Source of the DNA: an uncultured Oxalobacter sp.
Lineage (GTDB): Bacteria > Pseudomonadota > Gammaproteobacteria > Burkholderiales > Burkholderiaceae_D
Direction: 5' to 3'
Length of the DNA: 12,930 bases
NCBI GenBank assembly: GCA_934270705.1
Contig: CAKQQG010000042.1
Location: 1 to 12,930, forward strand
This document shows, piece after piece, positions 1-7,166 of this stretch (within the stretch, counting starts at the first letter, position 1; each line of letters opens with the position of its first letter). The notes under the pieces are model-generated. The model was not told where the DNA came from. It did not search any database and saw only the letters and a program-made list of their open reading frames with translations. Both the position numbers and the translations under genes were made by a program.

Positions 1-803
1 CATCAGCATCTCGAAACTGTGCGCCGAAGGCAAAAGCAGCAACAGATACAGCCCCGCCGTCAATGTGGACAGGGTGATATAGATGAAAACCGGTTTTGCA
101 ATTCGGTCACCAGTCCGGCGATCCAGCGCACATTGGACGTATCGAACGACAAATGGGTCACCAGCGTACGCAATTCCGATACCGTTTGCGACAACCGGTG
201 CAATTCCACCTTCCGGTTTTCCGGGTTGTCCGAAAGAATATCCCGAACCCATTGCCGGATATCTTTCAGAACGACATCGAGCCGTCCCAGCACCGTCTTG
301 TCAATCCCCCTGGGCAATACCACACTGTGCACCAGCGCGGAACAGACGATACCCAGAATGATTTCTTCCACCCGCGCCAGTGACGCCTCGAACAACTGCG
401 CTTCGCTGAACTGGGAAACATCCGCCAGAATCGGCAAGGCGATGATCAGAACGGAATAGCCCGCCAGCATGAACGCATAGGCACGCGGTGTCCTGTCCAG
501 AAGGGAAACATACAGGCATACCCCGATCCAGACGCTGAAAATCAGTGCCAGCAACACGGGATAGCCGACGAAACGCGGCACCACCAGCACCGTCAGCACC
601 GCCCCGGCGAGCGTTCCTGCCACCCGGTACACCGCCTTGGAACGCGTCGCTCCCGAAAACGGTTGCGAGACGACATAGGCCGAAATCAGCGACCAGAACG
701 GACGCGGCAACCCCAGACGGAACGCCAGATACAGGGCCAGCATCGCCGCCGCGAAACTCTTGACTGAAAAAATAATGTCGTCCCGTGTAATCCGGTTTTG
801 CAT
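1..803 (-). pseudogene. FUSC-family exporter (aromatic-acid efflux type), broken by internal deletion/frameshift; left-edge partial
   Basis: The N-terminal part starts at ATG 803-801 (MQNRITRDD) and reads to a TGA at 62-60, giving 247 residues. It shows the first membrane bundle of FUSC/AaeB-type inner-membrane proteins: LALYLAFRLGLPRPFW, VVSQPFSGATRSKAVYR, then YAFMLAGYSVLIIALP, followed by the cytoplasmic stretch with THLSFDT. Family members are about 650-700 residues with a second membrane bundle. A piece of that bundle (YITLSTLTAGLYLLLLP, then SAHSFEML) is readable in another minus frame from about 90 down to base 1, still open at the edge. The intervening 150-190 residues expected from AaeB-like proteins are absent. 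I therefore infer an internal deletion of roughly 500 bp with loss of frame near 80-95. A sequencing or assembly error, or a divergent short family, would be alternatives. The shine-dalgarno before 803 is weak. The AraC-type regulator divergent to it may have controlled it. Confidence 0.7.
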
Positions 804-1003
804 GACAGATCCGAACCGATCGTTTTCCAAACGGCAGCCTGCCCGACGGGCGCGATCCTGCCGCCATGAGGCAAAACTATATGAGCGATCCTTGTGCAAC
901 GGGACACACGATCGTACCCATTGGGTGCACATTCCTGCCGGTACGTCCCGCAACCCCCGGATTTCTGATAAAACGTCATTATCCGGAACTGTATGTCTTC
1001 GCC
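804..1003. promoter_or_regulatory. Divergent control region between FUSC exporter and AraC-type regulator, with small palindromes
   Basis: This 200-bp spacer separates the two divergent starts, so it should hold both promoters and any operator. An 8-bp palindrome (ACGATCGT, 908-915) is followed directly by the hyphenated palindrome ACCCATTGGGT (916-926), a plausible regulator-binding site. I could not assign convincing -35/-10 pairs on either strand. In-frame ATGs at 866 and 881 exist upstream of the chosen regulator start, so part of this spacer could be coding. Confidence 0.3.
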
Positions 1004-1960
1004 ATGACCGCCACCGACACACCTCGCAACAGCATCGCCACACTCAACCGTTTCATCGCGGAAAAAATCCTGCCGCGCATGCCTGCGCCCGGCAACTGGC
1101 CCACGGCGATCAAGGGACTGATGCTCTACCGGCGCGACTGGGACTACCTGTCGGAAAACTGCTTTTATCCCCCTGCCATCACCGCCGTCATTCAGGGACA
1201 ACGCAATTCTTTTCTGGGCGACCGCGAATACCATTACGAAGAAGGCGACTGTCTGGTTCACAGCGTGGAAGTCCCGAGCGTCAACTACTTCACGAAAGCC
1301 AGCCCGGAAAAACCCTTCCTGTCGGTCTCACTGGAAGTGGATCGTTATCTCGCCGCGCGTTTCGCACGGGAAATCGCGCCTGACGGCACGATCACGCCCA
1401 TGCCCGAGACCTCGGAAAACATCTCCGTCGCCGATATCGACATCGACGTACTCGACGCCTTCGCCCGTCTGGTCGCGTTACTCGACAAACCGGAATACAT
1501 CCCCCACCTCGCCCCCCTCATCATCGAGGAAATCCACTGCCGGATGCTGATGGGACACCAGGGAAAACTGCTGCGGCAAGTCAATACCGCCGGCACACGC
1601 GGCAACCAGATCGCCCGCGCCGTCAGCTGGCTGCGCGAACACTACCGCGAACCCCTGCACATCGACGATCTGGCACGACAGGTGAATATGGCACCCTCGA
1701 CGTTTTTCCGCCATTTCCGGGAAATCACCCTGCTATCCCCGCTGCAATACCAGAAACAGCTCCGCCTGCACGAGGCCCAGCGCCTGATGCTTGTCGAAAA
1801 ACAGTACGTCTCGAGCGCGGCGCTGGCTGTCGGCTACGAAAACGTCAAACAGTTCAGCCGGGAATACAAACGCTTTTTCGGCGAGCCGCCGTCCCGAGAC
1901 GCGCTGAAAGCCAGAAAAACGTTCTTCTCCCCGAACGGTTCTTCCGGTATTTCCGGATAG
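1004..1960 (+). CDS. AraC-family transcriptional regulator with AraC_N-type sensor domain
   Basis: A cytoplasmic DNA-binding regulator of 318 residues from ATG 1004. The N-terminal two thirds (about 15-180) resemble the AraC_N sensor domain. The C-terminal 100 residues carry the two helix-turn-helix units of the family: HIDDLARQVNMAPSTFFRHF at about 220-240 and VSSAALAVGYENVKQFSREY at about 269-288, then the usual FFGEPPS end motif. The frame is open to ATG 866, but the extra 46 residues lack family character. ATG 881 has a GAGG nine bases upstream, so a longer form is possible. Family members are about 300 residues, which favours 1004. It lies divergent to the FUSC exporter gene, so it may sense an aromatic or other toxic compound and drive efflux; this is inference, and the ligand is unknown. 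The stop codon sits inside a hairpin shared with the convergent recombinase. Confidence 0.85.
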   Translation: MTATDTPRNSIATLNRFIAEKILPRMPAPGNWPTAIKGLMLYRRDWDYLSENCFYPPAITAVIQGQRNSFLGDREYHYEEGDCLVHSVEVPSVNYFTKASPEKPFLSVSLEVDRYLAARFAREIAPDGTITPMPETSENISVADIDIDVLDAFARLVALLDKPEYIPHLAPLIIEEIHCRMLMGHQGKLLRQVNTAGTRGNQIARAVSWLREHYREPLHIDDLARQVNMAPSTFFRHFREITLLSPLQYQKQLRLHEAQRLMLVEKQYVSSAALAVGYENVKQFSREYKRFFGEPPSRDALKARKTFFSPNGSSGISG

Positions 1961-1981
1961 GTGCCTGCCCGGAAATACCGG
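1944..1981. terminator. Perfect 13-bp inverted repeat between convergent genes, probable bidirectional terminator
   Basis: CCGGTATTTCCGG (1944-1956) and CCGGAAATACCGG (1969-1981) are exact reverse complements separated by 12 bases. The left arm overlaps the last codons of the regulator, and the right arm ends 8 bases from the recombinase stop codon. Neither side has a T run, so it would be a weak factor-independent terminator or an RNA-end stabiliser. Confidence 0.5.
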
Positions 1982-1989
1982 TTGCGCGG

Positions 1990-2985
1990 TCAATCTTCCG
2001 TCACTTCCTGTATCCGCTCGTCCCCGCACCGGTACTGACGCCTGATACGTCCCGAACTGGCGCTCTGCATGATCTGGCTGACGATCTTGGCGGAACAGGG
2101 ATTGCGGCACTGCTCCAGATTGTGCGCGTAAATCTGGGTCGTCACGATCAGACTGTGCCGCGCGAATTGCTGTACCTGCTGGAGCGTCGCCCCTGCCGTC
2201 AGGGAAATCGTCACCGCCGTATGACGCAGCGAATGCGCCGTGATCCGTCTGTCGCTGAATCCCGAGCGCTCCAGATGCCCTTTCACGATACGACTGACGC
2301 TGCGCACCGACAAACGTCCGTCATGATTGTTATGGCTGGCCGATGCGAACAGCGGCGAATGCATCGTCAGCATGGAACGCGACGCCAGATACCGGCTCAG
2401 CGCCGAAGCCACCTGCCGCGGGACATTGACCATATCGGTCTTGCCGTCCCGTCCCTTGCCGTGGATATACAAAACCGTGGTGCCGCCGGAATCCCTGATA
2501 TCCCCCACATCGGCACGCGCCACTTCCGACACCCGCAAGCCGCAAGTCACCATCAGCAGGATCATCGTATAGTCACGCAAGGCGAACGGACCGGACTGCG
2601 CCGTTTTCAACACTTTCAGCACCTGTTCCGGCAACAGGAAATCCCGCTTGGGCAAATGCCCCACCCTGACGTTCTTCACGGACGAGGCGATATCGGCATA
2701 CATCCCCTGTTGCGACGTCCATTTGAAAAACAGGCGTATGGCTGCAAGATATGTCTGCACCGTGGACAGGGAATGACGTTCCCTGAGATGCATTTTCCAG
2801 GATACGACATGATCTTTTCCCGGCACCCCGATACCGGAATCCGCCAGCCAGCCGAAAAACGCATTGAGCGCCGTACGGTATGTCCGTACCGTCGTCGGAC
2901 TGAACTCTGACGAATGCAGAAAACGGAAAGCCAGATCGTCAAAAAACGCGGTGCTTGTGGAAACAGGCGCGATTGATGTACCCAT
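1990..2985 (-). CDS. Tyrosine recombinase / phage-type integrase (XerC/D-like)
   Basis: A site-specific recombinase of 331 residues from ATG 2985, which has AAAGGA about 11 bases upstream. The frame is open to ATG 3066 (358 residues), but no ribosome site is seen there. In the 358-residue numbering, the N-terminal SAM-like core-binding domain spans about 38-118 (FLHSSEFSPTTVRTYRTALN). The catalytic domain has all expected residues: Arg178 in TCGLRVSE, Lys204 in HGKGRDGK, His278 and Arg281 in AHSLRHT, His304 in FARHS, and the nucleophile Tyr313 in QIYAHN. The protein therefore looks active. About 45 residues follow the tyrosine, an extension rich in Arg, Gln and Ser. No other phage, integron or transposon gene is in the window. 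It may be a remnant or solitary integrase, or a DNA-inversion enzyme. Its leader contains a hairpin that could be a recombination core or an attenuator. Confidence 0.88.
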   Translation of the reverse strand: MGTSIAPVSTSTAFFDDLAFRFLHSSEFSPTTVRTYRTALNAFFGWLADSGIGVPGKDHVVSWKMHLRERHSLSTVQTYLAAIRLFFKWTSQQGMYADIASSVKNVRVGHLPKRDFLLPEQVLKVLKTAQSGPFALRDYTMILLMVTCGLRVSEVARADVGDIRDSGGTTVLYIHGKGRDGKTDMVNVPRQVASALSRYLASRSMLTMHSPLFASASHNNHDGRLSVRSVSRIVKGHLERSGFSDRRITAHSLRHTAVTISLTAGATLQQVQQFARHSLIVTTQIYAHNLEQCRNPCSAKIVSQIMQSASSGRIRRQYRCGDERIQEVTED

Positions 2986-3095
2986 ATTCTCGATAATCCT
3001 TTCATGGCAATGAAAACGGCTGGAACAAACGCCTTCATCAGACAGCTTTTCCATCACCGTCATCATCGTTGTCGATTCAAAATCTGCCGATATCC

Positions 3096-3133
3096 AAAAA
3101 CAAACATCCGTTAATACGCCGCATTAACGGATG
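3096..3133 (-). terminator. Strong intrinsic terminator read on the minus strand, upstream of the recombinase gene
   Basis: CATCCGTTAAT (3105-3115) and ATTAACGGATG (3123-3133) form a perfect 11-bp stem with a 7-base loop. On the minus strand the stem is followed at once by TTTGTTTTT (3104-3096), the classic form of a factor-independent terminator. No obvious minus-strand gene lies upstream of it, so it may end a small RNA or attenuate the recombinase transcript. The same 11+7+11 geometry resembles a tyrosine-recombinase core site; both readings are possible. Confidence 0.55.
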
Positions 3134-3443
3134 CCATGATCGCCGGACAAATCGGCAAAACCCTCTCCGCGCACATGCCGCCGTATCCGGTATCGCACCG
3201 GAAACAGCCTCCCCGCTTGCCCGCAAGCGGATGACAGGCACGGACATGCCGAGTATGTCAGGAAAACGGAAAGAGAACAGACAGTCGGAAAAGATTTGTA
3301 TGCCGTCACACGGTCATCGCCGGCGAAACGTCCGCGCATGTTGGTGCATGACGCCGCGCGAACAGAAACAGCGACCCGTGCCGGGACGTTATCGGGAGTT
3401 GGCGACCTGACCGGAAAACGCCGTCGTCCGCCACAACAAAAAA
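3134..3443. other. Gene-poor spacer; possible untranslated minus-strand RNA
   Basis: I find no convincing protein, tRNA or known RNA here. Open frames on both strands (for example minus 3339-3124 and plus 3069-3410) give Arg-, Pro- and Cys-rich products without domain character. A short hairpin, CCGCTTG / CAAGCGG, sits at 3213-3230. The minus 71-codon frame ends inside the terminator stem at 3124, which is suggestive but not enough to call a gene. A minus transcript starting near 3460 and ending at the terminator would be about 350 bases. Confidence 0.3.
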
Positions 3444-3472
3444 TTGTCCAACAGTTTGCAACTCGATAGAAT
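3444..3472 (+). promoter_or_regulatory. Sigma-70-like promoter of the O-acyltransferase gene
   Basis: TTGTCC (3444-3449) and TAGAAT (3467-3472) are separated by exactly 17 bases, four of six and five of six matches to the consensus boxes. Transcription would begin near 3479, giving a leader of about 28 bases before ATG 3507. This also argues against the upstream TTG at 3444 as a start codon. Confidence 0.55.
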
Positions 3473-3494
3473 CACGATTGTTTTTATCGGACAA
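3466..3494 (-). promoter_or_regulatory. Possible divergent minus-strand promoter overlapping the acyltransferase promoter
   Basis: On the minus strand TTGTCC (3494-3489) and TTCTAT (3471-3466) are also 17 bases apart. The -35 box is the exact inverse of the plus-strand one, and the two -10 boxes overlap. The -10 is poor, so this is tentative. It would feed the minus-strand terminator at 3133-3096 and the recombinase gene. Confidence 0.2.
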
Positions 3495-3506
3495 ACTCAC
3501 AGAATA

Positions 3507-5636
3507 ATGTCGGTTCACAATAATATAAAAAACGATCCGGATATACAGACATCCCCCCGCTCTTCACAAAACATGGCTTACCGTCCGGATATCGACGGTT
3601 TGAGAGCCATCGCCGTACTTTGCGTACTCGTTTTCCACGCCTTCCCAAAACATCTCAAAGGCGGATTTATCGGCGTCGATATTTTTTTCGTGATTTCCGG
3701 CTATCTGATTTCCGGCATCATTCTGAATGATCTGGAAAGAAAGCAGTTCAGTTTCCGACAGTTTTATATCCGTCGTATCAGACGCATCTTTCCGGTACTC
3801 GCCACCGTTTTGTTTTCCTGTCTGGTTTTCGGCTGGCTCGCGCTGACCGCCGACGAACTGAACCAGCTGGGCAAACACATCGCGGCAGGCGCCGGTTTCA
3901 TCTCGAATCTCGTGTTATGGAGCGAAGCAGGATATTTCGACAACTCCGCCGAAACCAAACCGCTCCTGCATCTCTGGAGTCTGGGTATCGAGGAGCAATT
4001 CTATCTTGTCTGGCCGCTTTTGCTCTGGGCATCATGGAAAAAACGCTTCAATATCTTCGCTGTCTGCCTGATGCTGGCCATCGTCTCATTCGGCTGGAAC
4101 ATGTACTGGTACAAAACGGACAGCGTGGCAGACTATTTTTCTCCCCAGACACGGTTCTGGGAACTGATCGCCGGCGCCATGCTGGCCTATACCAACCTAC
4201 ACTGGAAAGACCGTCTGGCAAGGGTCAAGGCAAAACTGAACGGCATCCTCTTGCGCCGCGCCACTTCCGACAGTGAAAAAACGCCTGATTCCGTCCTGCC
4301 AAACCATATTCTGTCCGCAGTCGGCGTGATGTTGCTGGCCGTCTCGATTGTCGTGACGAAACCGGAACGCTTTCCGGGTGCGGCTGCGCTGCTTCCGGTC
4401 ATCGCAACCGTCATGCTGATCGCCGCCGGCGACAACGGATGGTTCAACAAGAAAATCCTTTCCTGCAAGGTGCTCGTCTGGCTGGGTCTCATCAGTTACC
4501 CGTTGTATTTATGGCACTGGCCGCTGTTTTCGTTCGCAAGGATCCTCTACGACAGGACGCCCACTTATCTCATCCGTGTCCTGCTGGTTTTCGCGTCGGT
4601 TCTGCTGGCATGGCTCACCGTGAAAGTGATCGAAAAACCGTTCCGGTTCGGCAACCGGCATGTCCGCCTGAAAGTCATCGTACTTTGCAGCGCGCTTTTC
4701 ATCACCGGAATACTGGGACTGGCGGTCAGCCAGACCGACCTGAGCAAGTCGCATTCGTTCAGCAAGCTGCTGATTCACAGAAGAAATTTCGAACACGGCA
4801 TCGGTTCTTCCATGACATGGTATCGCGGAAAAAACGACTGGCTGTTTCTTGGCAACGCCTATGACGATACGGTGGCGAAAATGAGACTGGCCATCACGCC
4901 TAACCGGAAAACCATCCGTTCTACCGTAGCGCGATTCTCGAAACTCGCCGAAACCGCAGCGGAATACAATATTCCCGTCGTATTGATCGTGGGACCGAAC
5001 AAATCATCCATTTATCCTGAATATCTGCCGGATCAATTCGTTCCTTCCCCACAGAAGTACAGCAGCTTCTTTCTGGAAAAACTCAGGAAAATCCCCAACC
5101 TTACCGTATATGATCCCACCGCCGATTTGCTGGAACGCAAGCAATCGGAAGGACTTCTCTACTGGATGACCGATACACACTGGAACGCGAAGGGCGCATT
5201 CCTGACATATACCGGTTTTGCGAAACTGTTCGGACTGCCAGTACCTGATATCCGTTTCAGACAGGGTATGCCTCACAAAGGCGATCTGATCGACATTTCG
5301 AAACAGGAAGACTTCCCGCTGCATGCCGGGGACAACTGGGAAATCGTCTGGAAAAACAGGCCTGTACTGACGGAAGAAGCCATATCGGATACCATCAGCG
5401 AATCTTTCGGCCCGCTTGTATCCGTCACGAACCCGCAACCCCTTTCCGACAAATACATCTGGATTATCGGCGATTCGTTCAATCACGCCCTAAGGCCCTA
5501 TTTCAATGCCGTATTCAGCAAAACCCGGTATATCGGTCACTGGTCCAAAAAGCTGGAACAGCTGCCGTCCGAGCTGAAAAAAGCGGATCGGAAACCGGAC
5601 ATGATCGTCGTCATCAGGGCCGAGCGTTCATTCTGA
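3507..5636 (+). CDS. OafA-type membrane O-acyltransferase fused to an AlgX/AlgJ-like SGNH domain
   Basis: An inner-membrane protein of 709 residues from ATG 3507; the upstream TTG at 3444 lies in the promoter, so it was rejected as start. Residues about 25-380 are an acyltransferase-3 domain with 10-11 membrane helices: the conserved His44 in VFHAF, GGFIGVDIFFVISGYL, YIRRIRRIFP, HLWSLGIEEQFYLVWPLLLW, SYPLYLWHWPL, and a further linking helix near 388-408. Residues about 435-709 look periplasmic and resemble the SGNH-like domain of AlgX/AlgJ: WLFLGN near 445, DTHWN with Asp556 and His558, and GDSF with Ser657. The Asp-His pair precedes the Ser, as in AlgX, and unlike the order of ordinary SGNH domains. 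Such proteins move acetyl groups across the membrane onto cell-surface or secreted sugars. The target here is unknown. The gene is alone, convergent with lpdA, and its 5' end is richer in AT than its neighbours, hinting at transfer. Confidence 0.85.
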   Translation: MSVHNNIKNDPDIQTSPRSSQNMAYRPDIDGLRAIAVLCVLVFHAFPKHLKGGFIGVDIFFVISGYLISGIILNDLERKQFSFRQFYIRRIRRIFPVLATVLFSCLVFGWLALTADELNQLGKHIAAGAGFISNLVLWSEAGYFDNSAETKPLLHLWSLGIEEQFYLVWPLLLWASWKKRFNIFAVCLMLAIVSFGWNMYWYKTDSVADYFSPQTRFWELIAGAMLAYTNLHWKDRLARVKAKLNGILLRRATSDSEKTPDSVLPNHILSAVGVMLLAVSIVVTKPERFPGAAALLPVIATVMLIAAGDNGWFNKKILSCKVLVWLGLISYPLYLWHWPLFSFARILYDRTPTYLIRVLLVFASVLLAWLTVKVIEKPFRFGNRHVRLKVIVLCSALFITGILGLAVSQTDLSKSHSFSKLLIHRRNFEHGIGSSMTWYRGKNDWLFLGNAYDDTVAKMRLAITPNRKTIRSTVARFSKLAETAAEYNIPVVLIVGPNKSSIYPEYLPDQFVPSPQKYSSFFLEKLRKIPNLTVYDPTADLLERKQSEGLLYWMTDTHWNAKGAFLTYTGFAKLFGLPVPDIRFRQGMPHKGDLIDISKQEDFPLHAGDNWEIVWKNRPVLTEEAISDTISESFGPLVSVTNPQPLSDKYIWIIGDSFNHALRPYFNAVFSKTRYIGHWSKKLEQLPSELKKADRKPDMIVVIRAERSF

Positions 5637-5660
5637 CGACAGACCTCGCCGGACATCGTA

Positions 5661-5698
5661 ACGGAGCGGAACCGTCACAGCGTATTTTCCGGCTCCGT
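5661..5698. terminator. Hairpin between convergent acyltransferase and lpdA genes, possible bidirectional terminator
   Basis: ACGGAGCGGAA (5661-5671) pairs with TTCCGGCTCCGT (5687-5698), with one bulged base and a 15-base loop. It lies in the 84-bp gap between two stop codons on opposite strands. No T run follows on either strand, so the call rests on position and pairing. Confidence 0.4.
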
Positions 5699-5720
5699 CA
5701 CGTGAACCGACGACTTGCGT

Positions 5721-7145
5721 TCAGATATTGAGCGCCCTGCCATCGACGGCCAGCGCCGCTTCATGCACCGTTTCGGAAAGCGTCGGATGCGCGTGGCAGA
5801 TACGGGCGATATCTTCGGACGTCGCCTTGAACGTCATCGCCATGACCGCCTCGGCGATCAGTTCGGAAACCATCGGCCCGATCATGTGGACGCCCAGCAC
5901 TTCGTCTGTCGCCGCATCGGCGATGATCTTGACGAAACCTTCGGTCGAACCCATCGTGCGCGCCCGCCCGTTGGCCATGAATGGGAACACTCCCGTGCGG
6001 AACGCCGTCCCCTGCGCCGCCAGTTCTTCCTCGGTCTTGCCCGCCCATGCGATTTCCGGATGGGTATAGACCACCCAGGGAATGTTGCGGTAATCGACAT
6101 GCCCGTACTTGCCGGCGATGCGCTCGGCCACGGCCACGCCTTCTTCCTCGGCCTTGTGCGCCAGCATCGGCCCGCGCACCACATCGCCGATGGCCCAGAC
6201 GTTTTTCAGGTTCGTGCGACACATGCCGTCCACTTTGACGAAGCCACGCTCGTCCAGCGCCAGTCCGACGTTTTCCACGCCCAGTCCGTCCGTATAGGGC
6301 GTCCTGCCGATGGAAACCAGCAATTTGTCATACACAGCCTTTTTGACCTGTCCCTGCGCGTCGTCGTATTCGATGGCGACACCGCCGCTGACCGGCTTGA
6401 CCTGTCTCACCATCGCGCCGGTATAAATCGTCAGTCCCTGCCGGGTCAGCTGTTTTTGCGCTTCCTGCGCGATTTGCCGGTCGGCGCCTGCCAAAAGCGT
6501 CGGTTGCGCCTCGAACAGGGTCACGGCAGACCCCAGCCGCCGCCAGACGGAACCCATTTCCAGCCCGACGACACCCGCACCGATGATCGCCAGCGTCTCA
6601 GGTACGGCATCCATCGCCAGCACGCCGGCATTGGACAATACCCGCTTTTCATCGAACGGCACACCGGGCCATGGCCGCGGCTTCGAGCCGGTCGCCACGA
6701 TGACATGCGTGCAGGTGAACTGCCGCACTTCGTCGCCCGTCACACCGATCCGGTATTCCCCGTCGCGGCACCCCGCGAACGTGGCGGTACCGTTGAAAAA
6801 CGTGACCTTGTTCTTGCGGAACAGAAAAGCGATACCGTCGTTGCTTTGCCGCACGATGGAAGCACGCCGCGCCTGCATGCGCGCCATATCCAGCCCGACG
6901 CCCCGGATATCGACACCGAAATGCCCCAGTCCGTCCCGCGCCATTTCGTAATGCGCCGACGCTTCCAGAAGCGCCTTGGACGGAATGCATCCCACATTGG
7001 TGCAGGTACCGCCCGGCGCCGGTTTGCCGTCCGTTTTCCAGTCATCGACACACACCGTTTTCAGACCCAGCTGTGCGGCACGGATCGCCGCGATATATCC
7101 GCCCGGCCCGCCGCCGATCACCGCTACATCGAAATCCACACTCAT
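5721..7145 (-). CDS. lpdA: Dihydrolipoyl dehydrogenase, E3 of the 2-oxoglutarate dehydrogenase complex
   Basis: A FAD flavoprotein of 474 residues, the usual length, which reoxidises dihydrolipoyl groups on E2 and passes electrons to NAD. The FAD-binding motif VIGGGPGG is at 9-16. The redox-active disulfide is Cys48/Cys53 in GGTCTNVGCIPSK. The NAD-binding motif IIGAGVVGLEMG is at 187-198, the second FAD motif (NVWAIGDV) is near 315-325, and the interface domain carries the active-site His453 and Glu458 in HAHPTLSETVHE. It is last in the operon, 21 bases after odhB, with AAAGGA six bases before ATG 7145. Its linkage to sucA and odhB marks it as the E3 of this complex (odhL in some naming), although it could also serve pyruvate dehydrogenase. 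Confidence 0.97.
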   Translation of the reverse strand: MSVDFDVAVIGGGPGGYIAAIRAAQLGLKTVCVDDWKTDGKPAPGGTCTNVGCIPSKALLEASAHYEMARDGLGHFGVDIRGVGLDMARMQARRASIVRQSNDGIAFLFRKNKVTFFNGTATFAGCRDGEYRIGVTGDEVRQFTCTHVIVATGSKPRPWPGVPFDEKRVLSNAGVLAMDAVPETLAIIGAGVVGLEMGSVWRRLGSAVTLFEAQPTLLAGADRQIAQEAQKQLTRQGLTIYTGAMVRQVKPVSGGVAIEYDDAQGQVKKAVYDKLLVSIGRTPYTDGLGVENVGLALDERGFVKVDGMCRTNLKNVWAIGDVVRGPMLAHKAEEEGVAVAERIAGKYGHVDYRNIPWVVYTHPEIAWAGKTEEELAAQGTAFRTGVFPFMANGRARTMGSTEGFVKIIADAATDEVLGVHMIGPMVSELIAEAVMAMTFKATSEDIARICHAHPTLSETVHEAALAVDGRALNI

Positions 7146-7166
7146 GTCCTGTCCTTTCGCCAGTCC

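Noticed and set aside
1990..3066. Complete prophage or integron
   Set aside because: Only the recombinase is present; no structural, replication, cassette or attC-like features are seen in the window.
3213..3230. CCGCTTG / CAAGCGG hairpin as a terminator
   Set aside because: Seven base pairs with a 4-base loop but no T run on either strand and no gene end nearby.
3069..3410. Plus-strand open frame of 113 codons in the recombinase-acyltransferase spacer
   Set aside because: Low-complexity Arg/Pro/Lys-rich product without family character; it starts inside the recombinase leader and spans the terminator hairpin.
3306..3518. Minus-strand 70-codon open frame reading across the acyltransferase promoter
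   Set aside because: No ribosome site or recognisable domain, and it overlaps a good promoter on the other strand.
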